Shown here: positions 17,826-27,253 of the stretch, one piece after another | How the letters are laid out: every line of letters begins with the position of its first letter | Numbering within the stretch: the first letter of the stretch is position 1 | Origin: Pseudomonas fluorescens | GTDB taxonomy: Bacteria; Pseudomonadota; Gammaproteobacteria; Pseudomonadales; Pseudomonadaceae | NCBI GenBank assembly: GCA_902825215.1 | Contig: LR782234.1 | Coordinates: 2,356,001 to 2,420,000 of the forward strand | Direction: 5' to 3' | DNA length: 64,000 bases | Made by a program: the position numbers and the translations under genes | The notes under the pieces: generated by a model | What the model saw: the letters and a program-made list of their open reading frames with translations, nothing else | The model's database searches: none | Told to the model about the DNA's origin: nothing

Positions 17826-19475
17826 ATGTTTAAGAAAGTGAACACAGCCTTGCTGGGTCTGGCTTTGGCAATGGGGATGACATCCGCCAACGCTGACGAA
17901 GCAAAGAAAGTCGACGTCCTGCTGATCGGCGGCGGCATCATGAGCACCACCCTGGGTGTGTGGATCAATGAGCTGGAGCCGAGCTGGTCGATGGAAATGG
18001 TCGAGCGCCTCGATGGCGTCGCCCAGGAAAGCTCCAACGGCTGGAACAACGCCGGTACCGGTCACTCGGCACTCGCCGAGCTGAACTACACCCCGGAAGA
18101 CGACAAAGGCAACGTAACGATCCCGAAAGCCGTCGAGATCAACGAAGCGTTCCAGGTGTCCCGTCAGTTCTGGGCGTGGCAGGTTCAGCAGGGCGTTCTG
18201 AAGAACCCTCGCTCGTTCATCAACACCACACCGCACATGAGCTTCGTGTGGGGCGATGACAACATCAAGTTCCTGAAAAAGCGCTACGAAGCCCTGCAGG
18301 CGAGCCCGCTGTTCGCCGGCATGCAGTACTCCGAAGACCCGGCCGTGATCAAGAAGTGGGTCCCGCTGATGATGGAAGGGCGTGACCCGAACCAGAAAAT
18401 CGCGGCCACCTGGAGCCCGCTGGGTACCGACATGAACTTCGGCGAAATCACCCGCCAGTTCGCCGCGCACCTGCAGACCAAGCCTAACTTCGATCTGAAA
18501 CTGTCGAGCGAAGTCGAGGACATCACCAAGAACGCCGATGGCACCTGGCGCGTCAGCTACAAAAACCTCAAGGACGGCACCAAAACCGAAACCGACGCCA
18601 AGTTCGTCTTCATCGGCGCTGGCGGCGGTGCCCTGCACCTGCTGCAGAAGTCGGGCATTCCTGAAGCCAAGGAATACGGTGGCTTCCCGGTGGGTGGTTC
18701 GTTCCTCGTGACCGAAAACCCGACCATTGCTGAACAGCACCTGGCCAAGGCTTACGGTAAAGCTTCGGTGGGCTCGCCGCCGATGTCGGTTCCGCACCTG
18801 GACACCCGTGTCCTGGACGGCAAGCGCGTGATCCTGTTTGGCCCATTCGCGACCTTCAGCACCAAGTTCCTCAAGGAAGGTTCGTACCTGGACCTGCTGA
18901 CCAGCACCACCACACACAACATCTGGCCTATGACCAAGGTCGGCATCAAGGAATACCCGCTGGTCGAGTACCTGGCTGGCCAACTGATGCTGTCGGATGA
19001 AGACCGCATGAACGCGCTGAAGGAATACTTCCCGAACGCCAAAGCCGAAGACTGGCGCCTGTGGCAAGCCGGCCAGCGTGTGCAGATCATCAAGCGTGAT
19101 GAAGCTGCAGGCGGCGTGCTGAAACTGGGCACCGAAATCGTTGCTGCTCAGGACGGCTCCATCGCCGGCCTGCTGGGCGCATCGCCAGGCGCGTCGACCG
19201 CTGCACCGATCATGCTGAGCGTGCTGCAGAAAGTCTTCAAAGACAAAGTTGCTACCCCTGAATGGCAAGCCAAGCTGCACCAGATCGTTCCAAGCTACGG
19301 CACTCAGCTGAACAGCGATCCGGCCAAAGTGGCCGCAGAATGGGCTTACACCGCCAAGATCCTCGAACTGCCGACGCCTCCGGTGATCGGTCAGGCCGCT
19401 GCTCCGGCAGCCGGCGCTGCGGCTGAAAAAGCCCCGGCCCTGAAGGACAACGCTGCACGCGACATGGCGCTCTAA
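17826..19475 (+). CDS. mqo: Malate:quinone oxidoreductase
   Basis: Mqo is the FAD enzyme that oxidises malate to oxaloacetate and passes electrons to quinone at the inner membrane; it replaces or supplements malate dehydrogenase in Pseudomonas. The 549-aa protein has a hydrophobic secretory-looking N-terminus ([16 protein letters not shown]), then the FAD-binding [13 protein letters not shown], a second glycine motif [13 protein letters not shown], and a conserved C-terminal GASPGASTA. An Ala/Pro-rich tail follows. ATG 17826 is chosen over a GTG three codons upstream. A terminator follows directly. Confidence 0.95.
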   Translation: MFKKVNTALLGLALAMGMTSANADEAKKVDVLLIGGGIMSTTLGVWINELEPSWSMEMVERLDGVAQESSNGWNNAGTGHSALAELNYTPEDDKGNVTIPKAVEINEAFQVSRQFWAWQVQQGVLKNPRSFINTTPHMSFVWGDDNIKFLKKRYEALQASPLFAGMQYSEDPAVIKKWVPLMMEGRDPNQKIAATWSPLGTDMNFGEITRQFAAHLQTKPNFDLKLSSEVEDITKNADGTWRVSYKNLKDGTKTETDAKFVFIGAGGGALHLLQKSGIPEAKEYGGFPVGGSFLVTENPTIAEQHLAKAYGKASVGSPPMSVPHLDTRVLDGKRVILFGPFATFSTKFLKEGSYLDLLTSTTTHNIWPMTKVGIKEYPLVEYLAGQLMLSDEDRMNALKEYFPNAKAEDWRLWQAGQRVQIIKRDEAAGGVLKLGTEIVAAQDGSIAGLLGASPGASTAAPIMLSVLQKVFKDKVATPEWQAKLHQIVPSYGTQLNSDPAKVAAEWAYTAKILELPTPPVIGQAAAPAAGAAAEKAPALKDNAARDMAL

Positions 19476-19493
19476 ACACACGCCCTGACGCAC

Positions 19494-19532
19494 AAAGCCC
19501 ACTGCACCGGTGACGGTCAGTGGGCTTTTTTG
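19494..19532 (+). terminator. Intrinsic terminator of mqo
   Basis: AAAGCCCACTG and CAGTGGGCTTT form a perfect stem with a 13-nt loop, followed by a T run. Confidence 0.9.
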
Positions 19533-19542
19533 TGCCTGCGCT

Positions 19543-19971
19543 TCAAGCCTTGGCTTTGGCCAGATACGCCCCCAGCCGCTGGCCCATCTCTTCACCCAGC
19601 GCCTGCAAGCCGCTCAGCGGCCGCACCATCACTTCGAACTCGACAATCTTGCCGTGCTCATCGAAGCGAATCATGTCGATACCTTTGAGTTCTTTCGTAC
19701 CGACCCTGGCGCTGAATTCCAGAATCACGTTGAGTCCATCGGCGCTGGCCAGCTCGCGGTGATATTGAAAATCCTCGAAAACCTCGAACACCGTATTGAG
19801 GATCATCGACACCACCGGCGCGCCGGGGTAGGGCGTGTGGGCCATCGGCGAGCGAAACACGGCCTGGGCGTCAAGCAACTCGGGCAGCGCGCGCAGGTTG
19901 CCGGTACGGATCATCTCGTGCCAGCGCTGCAGGGATTGGGCGACGGGGGCTTGCAGGGACAGCTCGGTCAT
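19543..19971 (-). CDS. SnoaL / NTF2-like protein
   Basis: 142 aa, cytoplasmic. NTF2-like pattern: VAQSLQRWHEMIRTGNLRAL, then DAQAVFRSPMAHTPYPG, and a C-terminal strand pair around GIDMIRFDEHGKIVEFEVMVRP. This 'limonene-hydrolase-like' arrangement is common in proteins of unknown function. Convergent with mqo, separated by its terminator. Confidence 0.8.
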   Translation of the reverse strand: MTELSLQAPVAQSLQRWHEMIRTGNLRALPELLDAQAVFRSPMAHTPYPGAPVVSMILNTVFEVFEDFQYHRELASADGLNVILEFSARVGTKELKGIDMIRFDEHGKIVEFEVMVRPLSGLQALGEEMGQRLGAYLAKAKA

Positions 19972-20074
19972 GGGGGCTCCGGTTTTTATTGTTGGTCTTC
20001 AATGGCACTGACTGTAGATCAACCACGCGGCAAGAACATCCTGATGTGCAGTGCTGAATACCGAACCATCGCCC

Positions 20075-20109
20075 ATGCGGATCAGATGTGCATCTGATCC
20101 GTATTTTTT
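20075..20109 (+). terminator. Strong palindrome with T run; orphan terminator or operator
   Basis: ATGCGGATCAGATG (20075-20088) and CATCTGATCCGTAT (20091-20104) pair over 14 positions (one G-T) around a 2-nt loop and run into TTTTT. No + strand gene ends nearby: mqo already has its own terminator about 540 bp upstream, and the intervening SnoaL gene is on the other strand. It may close a small RNA or be a dimer-binding operator. Confidence 0.5.
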
Positions 20110-20235
20110 CACTTGATCTGACGCTGTAACCGGTTCAGCCAAGCGCTCACAATGCCCCGGCAGTGCGGGCACCTGCGACTTGCCTTCATCCCGAAGCGTC
20201 CAGTGCACCGCAAACCCGGCATTGAGGAGAGCAAG

Positions 20236-20319
20236 ATGAACAAGATGGCGATTTTCCTGGGTGGCTTCCTGACACTGACCATTCTGATCGGTTTGCTGGC
20301 GACGATTTCTCCGGTCTGA
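20236..20319 (+). CDS. 27-aa single-span membrane protein
   Basis: Small protein MNKMAIFLGGFLTLTILIGL..., a single hydrophobic helix with a Lys near the N-terminus and no soluble domain. ATG 20236 is preceded by GAGGAGA with 6-nt spacing, which is strong support for translation. It lies 96 bp before the DUF1264 lipoprotein gene on the same strand and may be co-transcribed. No family recognised. Confidence 0.6.
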   Translation: MNKMAIFLGGFLTLTILIGLLATISPV

Positions 20320-20415
20320 CGCCCCCGCAGTTTTTTCGAACTCCGCCATGTTCGCGCTTTCAGTTGCAGTACAGGGCCATGCCAGCGGCCCACGGACTGA
20401 AAGAAGGAGCGAGAC

Positions 20416-21228
20416 ATGCGTTGCACAACCCCGCACGGACGATGGCTATCGGTGGGCATGCTGCTGACGGCACTGACCGGCTGCGCGATGAGCAACACCG
20501 AGTCGCCGGTGCAGACACCCGGCAAGGCCAAGGCCTCCGACACCGAATTACTTGAAACCGGCGCGCAGTGGCTGCAAGACAAGCCGCCGATTCGCGCCTT
20601 GAACCTGTACCTCGACGGCTTCCACTTCTACAACGGGCACCCCGATGTGCAAATGGAGGCGCACCACTATTGTTCGGTGCTCAACGAAGAAGTCTTTCAA
20701 TGCGTGATTTATGACGGCAACAGCGCTGACGCGAAGTTGATGGGCGTCGAATACATCATCAGCAAACGCCTGTTCGCCCAACTCCCGGCCAAGGAAAAAG
20801 CCCTTTGGCATAGCCATGCGCACGAAGTCACGTCCGGCCAACTGGTCGCTCCGGGTATCGCGCAAGTCGCCGAAACCCGGCTGATGGAAAAACTCGCCAA
20901 CACCTACGGCAAGACCTGGCACACCTGGCATACCGATCAGGACAAACAACTGCCGCTTGGCGTACCGCAATTGATGATGGGCTTCACCGCCGACGGCCAG
21001 GCCGATCCGCAGATGGTGGAGCAACGCGACAAGCGTCTGGGCGTCGACACTGCGAAAAACAAGGCTGCCCGCGCTGCGATCAAACCGGCCCCCATCGAGC
21101 AGGGCGCCGATGCCTGGCAACGGGGCAACGCGCTGCAACTTCCCGACCCGACCGGGCACACGCACCTGATGCCACGTCCCTCGACGGGCAGCGATGAGAA
21201 TGCGCGGGGGACGCAGCCCAAGCCGTAA
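20416..21228 (+). CDS. DUF1264 (OBAP-like) lipoprotein
   Basis: 270 aa with a lipoprotein signal: Arg/Trp-containing leader, hydrophobic core and lipobox LTGC (Cys ~23). The body has the DUF1264 pattern first known from plant oil-body-associated proteins: HPDVQMEAHHYCSVLNEEVF, ECVIYDG-like QCVIYDGNSA, LMGVEYIISKRLF, KALWHSHAHEV. AAGGAG precedes ATG 20416. The bacterial role is unknown; the protein should sit at the envelope. The C-terminus (~215-270) is low-complexity. Confidence 0.85.
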   Translation: MRCTTPHGRWLSVGMLLTALTGCAMSNTESPVQTPGKAKASDTELLETGAQWLQDKPPIRALNLYLDGFHFYNGHPDVQMEAHHYCSVLNEEVFQCVIYDGNSADAKLMGVEYIISKRLFAQLPAKEKALWHSHAHEVTSGQLVAPGIAQVAETRLMEKLANTYGKTWHTWHTDQDKQLPLGVPQLMMGFTADGQADPQMVEQRDKRLGVDTAKNKAARAAIKPAPIEQGADAWQRGNALQLPDPTGHTHLMPRPSTGSDENARGTQPKP

Positions 21229-21313
21229 GCATCGCTAAATGCGTCATTCCATCGCCGTCCGTTCTCCCGTAGGGTTTGCAGCTGCGCACGAAAATTTGTG
21301 TTCATCCGCAATC

Positions 21314-21352
21314 CCTGTGGGAGCGAGCCTGCTCGCGATAGCGGTCGGTCAG
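21314..21352. repeat. Single REP element
   Basis: TGTGGGAGCGAGCCTGCTCG followed by CGATAGCGGTCGGTCAG. The stop codon of the small minus-strand gene next to it falls in this element. Confidence 0.8.
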
Positions 21353-21540
21353 CCACCGCCGCTGCGGCGACCGTCCATCCCCTCAGGGCTGCCGATATTG
21401 AGCAATCGTCTTTCCAGCAGTACGTTTTCGAGTGCCTGGCGTTCGACCCGCGCCATCTGATGCTCGCGCTTCTTCAGCTCCAGCAGAATGGGACTGGACC
21501 AGGTTCGGTAGGTCTGTTCGATGCTGCGGCGCGATGGCAT
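21349..21540 (-). CDS. Small basic protein, unknown
   Basis: 63 aa starting MPSRRSIEQTYRTWSSPILL, helical and charged (ELKKREHQMARVERQALENV), ending in a Gly-rich tail that runs into a REP element. AAGGAGA is well placed 6 nt before ATG 21540, which is the main support. It lacks cysteines and membrane segments. No family recognised. Confidence 0.5.
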   Translation of the reverse strand: MPSRRSIEQTYRTWSSPILLELKKREHQMARVERQALENVLLERRLLNIGSPEGMDGRRSGGG

Positions 21541-21710
21541 CCGTCTCTCCTTGATCAAAGGCCCGTTGTCGCTGGCAGGGGCTCGATGCGATGAGAAGTT
21601 AACATTAGACGACTAAACGGGCGGACGCCTGTTTTCTGTGGTTGCCAGAGGAATGATTTGGGCGGTTTCTCGCGAAAGCGCCGGGTCAGACAAAACGATG
21701 CATACTGACC

Positions 21711-21745
21711 CACCGCCTTCGCGAGCAGGCTCGCTCCCACGTGGG
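21711..21745. repeat. Single REP element
   Basis: CACCGCCTTCGCGAGCAGGC then TCGCTCCCACGTGG. It is inverted relative to the REP at 21314 and could pair with it across ~360 bp. Confidence 0.75.
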
Positions 21746-21831
21746 GTTCGTGTTGCGCATCAGGCCCCCGCACGATCCCGAGCCGCTGCGGTCGTACTCT
21801 TCACCGAGCCGCCTCACTGTGTGGAGATCCA

Positions 21832-23328
21832 ATGAGCCAGGAAGTCCTGACCACCGAAACCAACCGTCGCCAGTTGCAGCAGATCATCGCCGGGCTGTCC
21901 GACGGGGTGATTCTGCTGGAGCTCGATCAAAGCATTCTGTGGGCCAACGAAGCAGCGCTGGCCATGCATGGCGTCAGCCGGATTGGCGAGCTGGGCACCA
22001 ATGCCGAGGAATACGCCAAGCGCTTCAGTCTGCGCTATCGCAACAATCACACGTTGCCGCCGGAGAACTATCCGATCAGCCGCGTCGCGCGCTGCGAAAT
22101 GTTCAATGACGTGCTGATCGAAGTCTCGCCCGCCGATGACCCGGAACGTATCTGGGTGCACAGCGTACGCAGCATGGTGCTAACCGACCGTTTGGGCCAG
22201 CCCGAGTCGCTGGTGCTGATCATGAGTGACGTCACCGACTGGGCCAACGCCGAGCAGCGTTTCGAAAAAACCTTCAATGCCAACCCGGCGCCGGCGGTGA
22301 TCTGCCGCCTCAGCGACTTGCGCTATATCAAGGTCAATCCGGGGTTCCTCGAAATGACCGGTTACAGCCGCGAGCAGGTGATCGGCACCTCGGCGTACGA
22401 AATCGATATCTTCGAGCAGGCCGAGAAACGTGATCTGGCCATCCAGCGCCTGCGCGACGTAGCGACCATCCCTCAGATGCAGGCGGAACTGCGTCTGCCC
22501 GATGGCGGCAGCAAGCAAGTGATCGTCGCCGGGCAACCGCTGTTGCTCAACGATGAGAATTGCATGCTGTTTTCCTTCGTCGACATGGAGCCACGGCGCA
22601 AGGTCGAACTCGCCCTGCGCCAGAGCGAGGAGCGTTTCGCCAAGGCGTTCCGCCTGACCCCGGTGCCGATTCTGATCTGCACTGCCGACCAGCAAGAGAT
22701 CATCGACGTCAACCAGGCCTTCCTCGACACCCTGGCCTATAAAAGCGATGACGTCCTTGGCAAAACCGTCACCCAGCTGAAGTTCATCGACGACGATGGC
22801 GAGCGCACACGCTTGCTGGCGGCGCTGGCAACAAACGGCCGGGTCGACCGGGTCGACGTGCGCGTGCGCAAGCGCGACGACGAATTGCTCGAATGCGCGG
22901 TGTCGGCCGACACGGTGAACATCCACGACACGTCCTGCTATCTGCTGGTGCTGATGGACATGACCGAGCGCAAGCGCAGCGAGCTGGAGCTGGTCGCGGC
23001 GATTGAAGAAGTGATGAAGGATGCGTCGTGGTTCAGTCGTACCCTGATTGAAAAACTGGCGAACGTGAAAAAGATCAATTCGCCGCAACTGCCGAGTGCG
23101 TCGTTCACCGATTTGACCGCGCGCGAACGCGACGTGCTGGGGCTGATCTGTGAAGGTCTGGCGGACAAGGAAATCGCCGCACGGCTGAAACTGGCGCCCA
23201 ATACCGTGCGCAATCATGTTGCCACTGTCTACTCCAAGCTTGACGTGCACAGCCGCAGCGAGGCGATCGTCTGGGCCCGCGAACGCGGATTGTTTTCCGG
23301 CGAGTGGGGCGCCAAAGGGCAGCGCTAG
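21832..23328 (+). CDS. Multi-PAS LuxR-family transcriptional regulator
   Basis: The 498-aa protein has three PAS modules (~20-130, ~145-255, ~265-380), seen in repeated strand-helix patterns such as LEMTGYSREQVIGTSAYEID and QAFLDTLAYKSDDVLGKTVT. A C-terminal LuxR/GerE HTH follows (~425-490: LTARERDVLGLICEGLADKE, then KLAPNTVRNHVATVYSKL). No transmembrane segment is present, so sensing is cytoplasmic (redox, ligand or cofactor). It stands alone with a DUF1652 gene downstream. Targets unknown. Confidence 0.9.
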   Translation: MSQEVLTTETNRRQLQQIIAGLSDGVILLELDQSILWANEAALAMHGVSRIGELGTNAEEYAKRFSLRYRNNHTLPPENYPISRVARCEMFNDVLIEVSPADDPERIWVHSVRSMVLTDRLGQPESLVLIMSDVTDWANAEQRFEKTFNANPAPAVICRLSDLRYIKVNPGFLEMTGYSREQVIGTSAYEIDIFEQAEKRDLAIQRLRDVATIPQMQAELRLPDGGSKQVIVAGQPLLLNDENCMLFSFVDMEPRRKVELALRQSEERFAKAFRLTPVPILICTADQQEIIDVNQAFLDTLAYKSDDVLGKTVTQLKFIDDDGERTRLLAALATNGRVDRVDVRVRKRDDELLECAVSADTVNIHDTSCYLLVLMDMTERKRSELELVAAIEEVMKDASWFSRTLIEKLANVKKINSPQLPSASFTDLTARERDVLGLICEGLADKEIAARLKLAPNTVRNHVATVYSKLDVHSRSEAIVWARERGLFSGEWGAKGQR

Positions 23329-23468
23329 GGGTGCAAATGCACTAGTGATTCGGGTGCAAATTCGTGTATTGGCCGGCGACGTCTGTTCTTAGGCTGGTGG
23401 GGTGCGGTACGAGCCTTTTTTTGGCACGGGACCGCGTCCCCCTCGATGCAGCCAAAGGAACAACCCCA

Positions 23469-23723
23469 ATGATGAATGTTGCACAGTTGCGTGCGCAGCT
23501 TGAGCGCAGTTTTCCGCCGCTGGCGTGTGAGTGTTCGGTGGATGGCGATCATTCGCTGACGGTGAAGCTCTATCACAAGGATTCGGAAGAGGTGGACCTG
23601 GTGATTAGTGGTCTGAAGCTCGATGAGTTGCGGACACCGGAGTCGGTGCAGGCGCTGGTCGACGAACTGCGCTATGAACTGGAAAGTAATTTTCTGCGCT
23701 CGTCAGCAGATTCAGGCTGCTGA
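23469..23723 (+). CDS. DUF1652 protein
   Basis: 84 aa. The DUF1652 pattern is clear: LRAQLERSFPPLACECSVD, SLTVKLYHKDSEEVDLVISG, LRTPESVQALVDELRYELES. Two adjacent ATGs (23469, 23472) follow GGAA. Small proteins of this type are numerous in fluorescent pseudomonads and of unknown role. Confidence 0.85.
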   Translation: MMNVAQLRAQLERSFPPLACECSVDGDHSLTVKLYHKDSEEVDLVISGLKLDELRTPESVQALVDELRYELESNFLRSSADSGC

Positions 23724-23730
23724 TGTGCTT

Positions 23731-23763
23731 GTGTGGGAGCGAGCCTGCTCGCGAAGGCGATCC
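23731..23763. repeat. Single REP element
   Basis: GTGTGGGAGCGAGCCTGCTC then GCGAAGGCG, directly downstream of the DUF1652 gene. Confidence 0.8.
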
Positions 23764-23944
23764 ACCTTACAGCGCCTTTTCCCTCACTGACCCGAACCTC
23801 CAACGCAAAATCGACAGCTCCAACCCGTTCAAACAGCCTGCTCACTGGCACTTGCAAGGGTCTCGGCTATAAATAGTGAGTCGTCAGGTTTTCCGTGACC
23901 CATCCCGGTCGCGGAAATTTGTCTTTCTCACCGCGGACCATCCT

Positions 23945-24157
23945 ATGAAAAATCCTGGGAATCGCGTGTTGCCGTTGGCTTTTCTGTTTGTATTGCTGGC
24001 CGGTTGTGCCAGTCCACCACCACCGCCGCCCGTGGCGCCGCCACCACCGCCGGAACGTACCTGTCAGGTCATGGAAAACACCGAGGTCGCCGGTGACATG
24101 TACATGGACGGGCAGGTTACCCGGCACATCACCACCACACGTTGCATCACTCAGTAG
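23945..24157 (+). CDS. Small proline-rich lipoprotein
   Basis: 70-aa precursor MKNPGNRVLPLAFLFVLLAGC with lipobox LAGC (Cys21). The mature protein has a Pro-rich spacer (two runs of five or six prolines) and then a short domain with two cysteines (TCQVMEN ... TRCITQ) that may form a disulfide. This looks like a membrane-anchored tether through peptidoglycan. Family not recognised. Confidence 0.7.
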   Translation: MKNPGNRVLPLAFLFVLLAGCASPPPPPPVAPPPPPERTCQVMENTEVAGDMYMDGQVTRHITTTRCITQ

Positions 24158-24229
24158 CAGCGGCGCACAAACCCTGCGGGAACGAGCGCGCTCTTTTCCG
24201 CAGGGCCGGCACTTGTCTGAATTATCAGA

Positions 24230-24997
24230 TCAGGACAGGAAGCCACCGTCCACGTTCAGCGCCACACCGGTGGTATAGCTCGACGCATCGCTAGCCAGGT
24301 ACAACACCGCGCCGGCCATTTCGCTTGGATCAGCCACGCGCTTGAGCGGGATCTGGGTCAGCGCCTGCTTCAGGATCGCATCGTTTTTCACCAGTGCCGA
24401 GGCGAACTTGGTGTCCGTCAGACCTGGCAGCAGGGCATTGCAGCGGATGCCGAATTGCGCGCATTCCTTGGCGAACACCTTGGTCATGTTGATCACCGCC
24501 GCTTTGGTCACCGAATAGATGCCCTGGAAAATCCCCGGCGAGATGCCGTTGATCGAGGCGACGTTGATGATGCTGCCGCCACCGTTTTCGCGCATCAGCT
24601 TGCCGGCTTCGACCGACATGAAGAAGTAGCCGCGGATGTTCACGTCGACGGTCTTCTGGAAAGCCCCCAGGTCGGTGTCCAGCACATTGCAGAACTGCGG
24701 GTTGGTCGCGGCGTTGTTGACCAGGATGTCGAGGCGGCCGAACTGTTCCTTGATCCCGGCGAACACTTGAGCAATCTGTTCCATTTCACCGATGTGGCAG
24801 GCCACGGCCGTGGCTTTGCCGCCGGCGGCGATGATCGCGTCGGCGACGTGCTGGCAGCCGTCGAGCTTGCGGCTCGAGACGATCACATGGGCACCTTGCT
24901 GGGCCAGCAGTTTGGCGATCGCTTCGCCAATGCCACGGCTGGCGCCGGAGACGAAAGCGATCTTGCCGTCGAGGTCGAACAACTGAGTCTTGGACAT
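24230..24997 (-). CDS. SDR family oxidoreductase
   Basis: The 255-aa classical short-chain dehydrogenase has TGxxxGxG as SGASRGIGEAI (~18-28), NNAATNPQ, catalytic Ser in NVASINGISPG, and Tyr-x-x-x-Lys in YSVTKAAV. It ends DGGFLS. It is 22 bp downstream of the phosphotransferase gene and probably in one operon. This pairing is known from Pseudomonas acyl-CoA catabolism clusters, which suggests a hydroxyacyl or lipid substrate (inference). Confidence 0.88.
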   Translation of the reverse strand: MSKTQLFDLDGKIAFVSGASRGIGEAIAKLLAQQGAHVIVSSRKLDGCQHVADAIIAAGGKATAVACHIGEMEQIAQVFAGIKEQFGRLDILVNNAATNPQFCNVLDTDLGAFQKTVDVNIRGYFFMSVEAGKLMRENGGGSIINVASINGISPGIFQGIYSVTKAAVINMTKVFAKECAQFGIRCNALLPGLTDTKFASALVKNDAILKQALTQIPLKRVADPSEMAGAVLYLASDASSYTTGVALNVDGGFLS

Positions 24998-25019
24998 AAG
25001 GGTTCCTTGGTGTGGGCCG

Positions 25020-26087
25020 TCAGAGGCTCGATTTCGCGATGACCTGCAGGCTCATCTGCTCCAGCAGTTTGTTCATGTGAATGAACTGCGCGAAGCGTTT
25101 GTCCTGGGTCTGGCCATGGTAGAAGCGGTAGTAGATCTGCTGCACGATGCCGGCCAGACGGAACAGGCCGTAGGTGTAGTAGAAGTCGAAATTGTCGATC
25201 TGGATGCCCGAGCGCTCGGCGTAGTAATCGACGAATTCACGGCGGGTGAGCATGCCCGGTGCATGGCTCGGCTGGCGGCGCATCAGTTGCACCGGCGCCG
25301 GGTCGTCGGCCTGGATCCAGTAGGCGAGGGTGTTGCCCAGGTCCATCAGCGGATCGCCGAGGGTGGTCAGTTCCCAGTCGAGCACGCCGATGATCTGCAT
25401 CGGGTTCTGCGGATCAAGGATGACGTTATCAAAGCGGTAATCGTTGTGGACGATGCTCGACGTCGGGTGGTCGGCCGGCATCTTGTCGTTGAGCCAGGCC
25501 TTGACCTGCTCCCAGTGCGGCGCATCCGGGGTCAGGGCTTTCTCGTAGCGCTCGCTCCAGCCTTTGATCTGGCGGGCGACATAGCCTTCGGGCTTGCCCA
25601 GATCGCCCAAGCCACAGGCGTTGTAATCGACGCGGTGCAGTTCAACGAAACGATCGATGAAGCTTTTGCACAGCGCTTCGGTCTTCGCTGAGTCGAGGCC
25701 CAGTTCCGGCGGCAGTTCCGAGCGCAAAATGATGCCCTTGACCCGTTCCATCACGTAGAACTCGGCGCCGATCACCGCTTCGTCGGTGCAGTGCACATAG
25801 GCTTTCGGGCAATACGGGAAGCCGTCGCGCAATTGATTGAGGATGCGGAATTCGCGGCCCATGTCATGGGCGGATTTGGCCTTGTGGCCGAAGGGCGGAC
25901 GGCGCAGGACGAATTCCTGCTCGGGGTATTCGAGCAGGTAGGTCAGGTTCGATGCACCTCCGGGAAACTGGCTGATTGCAGGAGTGCCGGTCAGGCCCGG
26001 AATGTGCGCTTTGAGGTACGGATCGATCAGGCTGGCATCGAGTTCTTCGCCGGAGCGGATACGGGTGGACTGGTCAGTAAGCGCCAT
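25020..26087 (-). CDS. Aminoglycoside-phosphotransferase-fold kinase (ACAD10/11-type)
   Basis: 355 aa. Kinase-like fold with an ATP-loop region (SNLTYLLEYPEQEFVLRRPP), the Brenner motif HNDYRFDNVILDP and the metal-binding Asp in VLDWELTTLGDPLMDLG. Homologues fused to or beside acyl-CoA dehydrogenases (ACAD10/11) phosphorylate 4-hydroxy acids for beta-oxidation. First gene of the pair with the SDR. Not expected to confer drug resistance. Confidence 0.85.
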   Translation of the reverse strand: MALTDQSTRIRSGEELDASLIDPYLKAHIPGLTGTPAISQFPGGASNLTYLLEYPEQEFVLRRPPFGHKAKSAHDMGREFRILNQLRDGFPYCPKAYVHCTDEAVIGAEFYVMERVKGIILRSELPPELGLDSAKTEALCKSFIDRFVELHRVDYNACGLGDLGKPEGYVARQIKGWSERYEKALTPDAPHWEQVKAWLNDKMPADHPTSSIVHNDYRFDNVILDPQNPMQIIGVLDWELTTLGDPLMDLGNTLAYWIQADDPAPVQLMRRQPSHAPGMLTRREFVDYYAERSGIQIDNFDFYYTYGLFRLAGIVQQIYYRFYHGQTQDKRFAQFIHMNKLLEQMSLQVIAKSSL

Positions 26088-26284
26088 GCTTATCCCTTCT
26101 GCTTATTTTGGAGGCCAGACATCATTGGCTAATCTAATGGCACGCTCGTGCACCGACAAGCGCGGGTCGGTCTTATAGGTTAGCGTGTTGCCGGATAATC
26201 ACCTTTGGGAATGAGCACTCCCTTGCGCGCGGAAGGGGCTGCAGGCGTGGGCTCTTTGCGATGCAGAACGCGGGTTGGCGATCT

Positions 26285-27253
26285 TCAGCAAGCGCGCTGG
26301 TCGTTAAGGCGGGGCGGCAAGGCAACGGGGGTTAACACGGGTTGTCCGGAGAAAAACGCCACGAGATTTTTCCCCACCAGCTCCACCGTGCCTTGCATGG
26401 CTTCCGGTGACAGGCCGGCTACGTGCGGGGTGAGCAATACATTGCTGAGGGTTTTCAAGGCGTCGGGCACTTGCGGCTCATGGTCGAACACATCGAGCGC
26501 GGCACCGGCAATCCGGCGTTGTTCGAGGGCCGCAACCAGTTCCGCCGTATCGATGACACTGGCGCGGGCGATATTGACGATGAAACCGTTCGGGCCCAGC
26601 GCATCCAGCACCGGGCGGGTCACCAGATGCTGTGTGCCGATGCCACCGGGCGTAGCGACGATCAGAAAATCCGCAGCCCGCGCCAGCTCGCTCGGGGTCG
26701 AGCAGAACGCGTAAGGCACATCACTGCGTACCTGACGGTTGTGGTAACTGACCGGCATGTCGAAACCCAGATTGGCCCGTTTGGCGATCGCCATGCCCAC
26801 CGCGCCGAGCCCGAGAATGCCCAAGTGTTTACCGGCCAGCGACGGGCGCATGATCTTCGGCCATTCACCCCGGCGCACGGCCGCGTCGCACCGGGGAATA
26901 TCGCGCACCAGGGCCAACAGCATCGCCATTGCATGGTCGGCCACTGACGAGGCGTTGACTCCGGCGCCATTGGTGACGGTAATTGCGCGATCACTGGCTG
27001 CCTGCAGATCGACCTGCTCGTAACCGGCGCCGATCACGGTGATGATCTTCAGCGCGGGCAGGGCGGCGATTTCCTCGGCGGTCAGGCCCAGCGGGCCACG
27101 GGTCAGCACTGCGTCGATGCGGCTGCCGTGACTGGCAATGGCTTGAGCACGTTCGGCAGGCGTGGGGGCGAGAATCAGGTGAAAGCCCTGATGTTCGAGA
27201 ATCGGCAGATAGTCATTGATGGTTTCAACCAGTACCAGAACGGTTGCGGGCAT
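26285..27253 (-). CDS. D-2-hydroxyacid dehydrogenase
   Basis: 322 aa starting MPATVLVLVETIN at 27253, with CAGGAG 7 nt upstream. NAD(P)-binding GLGAVGMAIA (~150-160), substrate Arg in NIARASVID, a Glu in DVFDHEPQVP and catalytic His in LLTPHVAGL are all in family positions. Length fits glyoxylate/hydroxypyruvate-reductase-type enzymes. Exact substrate not resolvable. Confidence 0.88.
   Translation of the reverse strand: MPATVLVLVETINDYLPILEHQGFHLILAPTPAERAQAIASHGSRIDAVLTRGPLGLTAEEIAALPALKIITVIGAGYEQVDLQAASDRAITVTNGAGVNASSVADHAMAMLLALVRDIPRCDAAVRRGEWPKIMRPSLAGKHLGILGLGAVGMAIAKRANLGFDMPVSYHNRQVRSDVPYAFCSTPSELARAADFLIVATPGGIGTQHLVTRPVLDALGPNGFIVNIARASVIDTAELVAALEQRRIAGAALDVFDHEPQVPDALKTLSNVLLTPHVAGLSPEAMQGTVELVGKNLVAFFSGQPVLTPVALPPRLNDQRAC

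Noticed and set aside
17572..17841. 89-codon frame upstream of mqo
   Set aside because: No ribosome-binding site, overlaps the mqo start, no family likeness.
17811..19595. 594-codon minus-strand open frame
   Set aside because: Antisense shadow of mqo, no family resemblance, runs through the mqo terminator.
25020..26087. Aminoglycoside resistance gene
   Set aside because: The fold is shared, but sequence (HNDYRFDNV, DWELTTLGDPLMDLG) and SDR neighbour fit the acyl-CoA-metabolism type of kinase.
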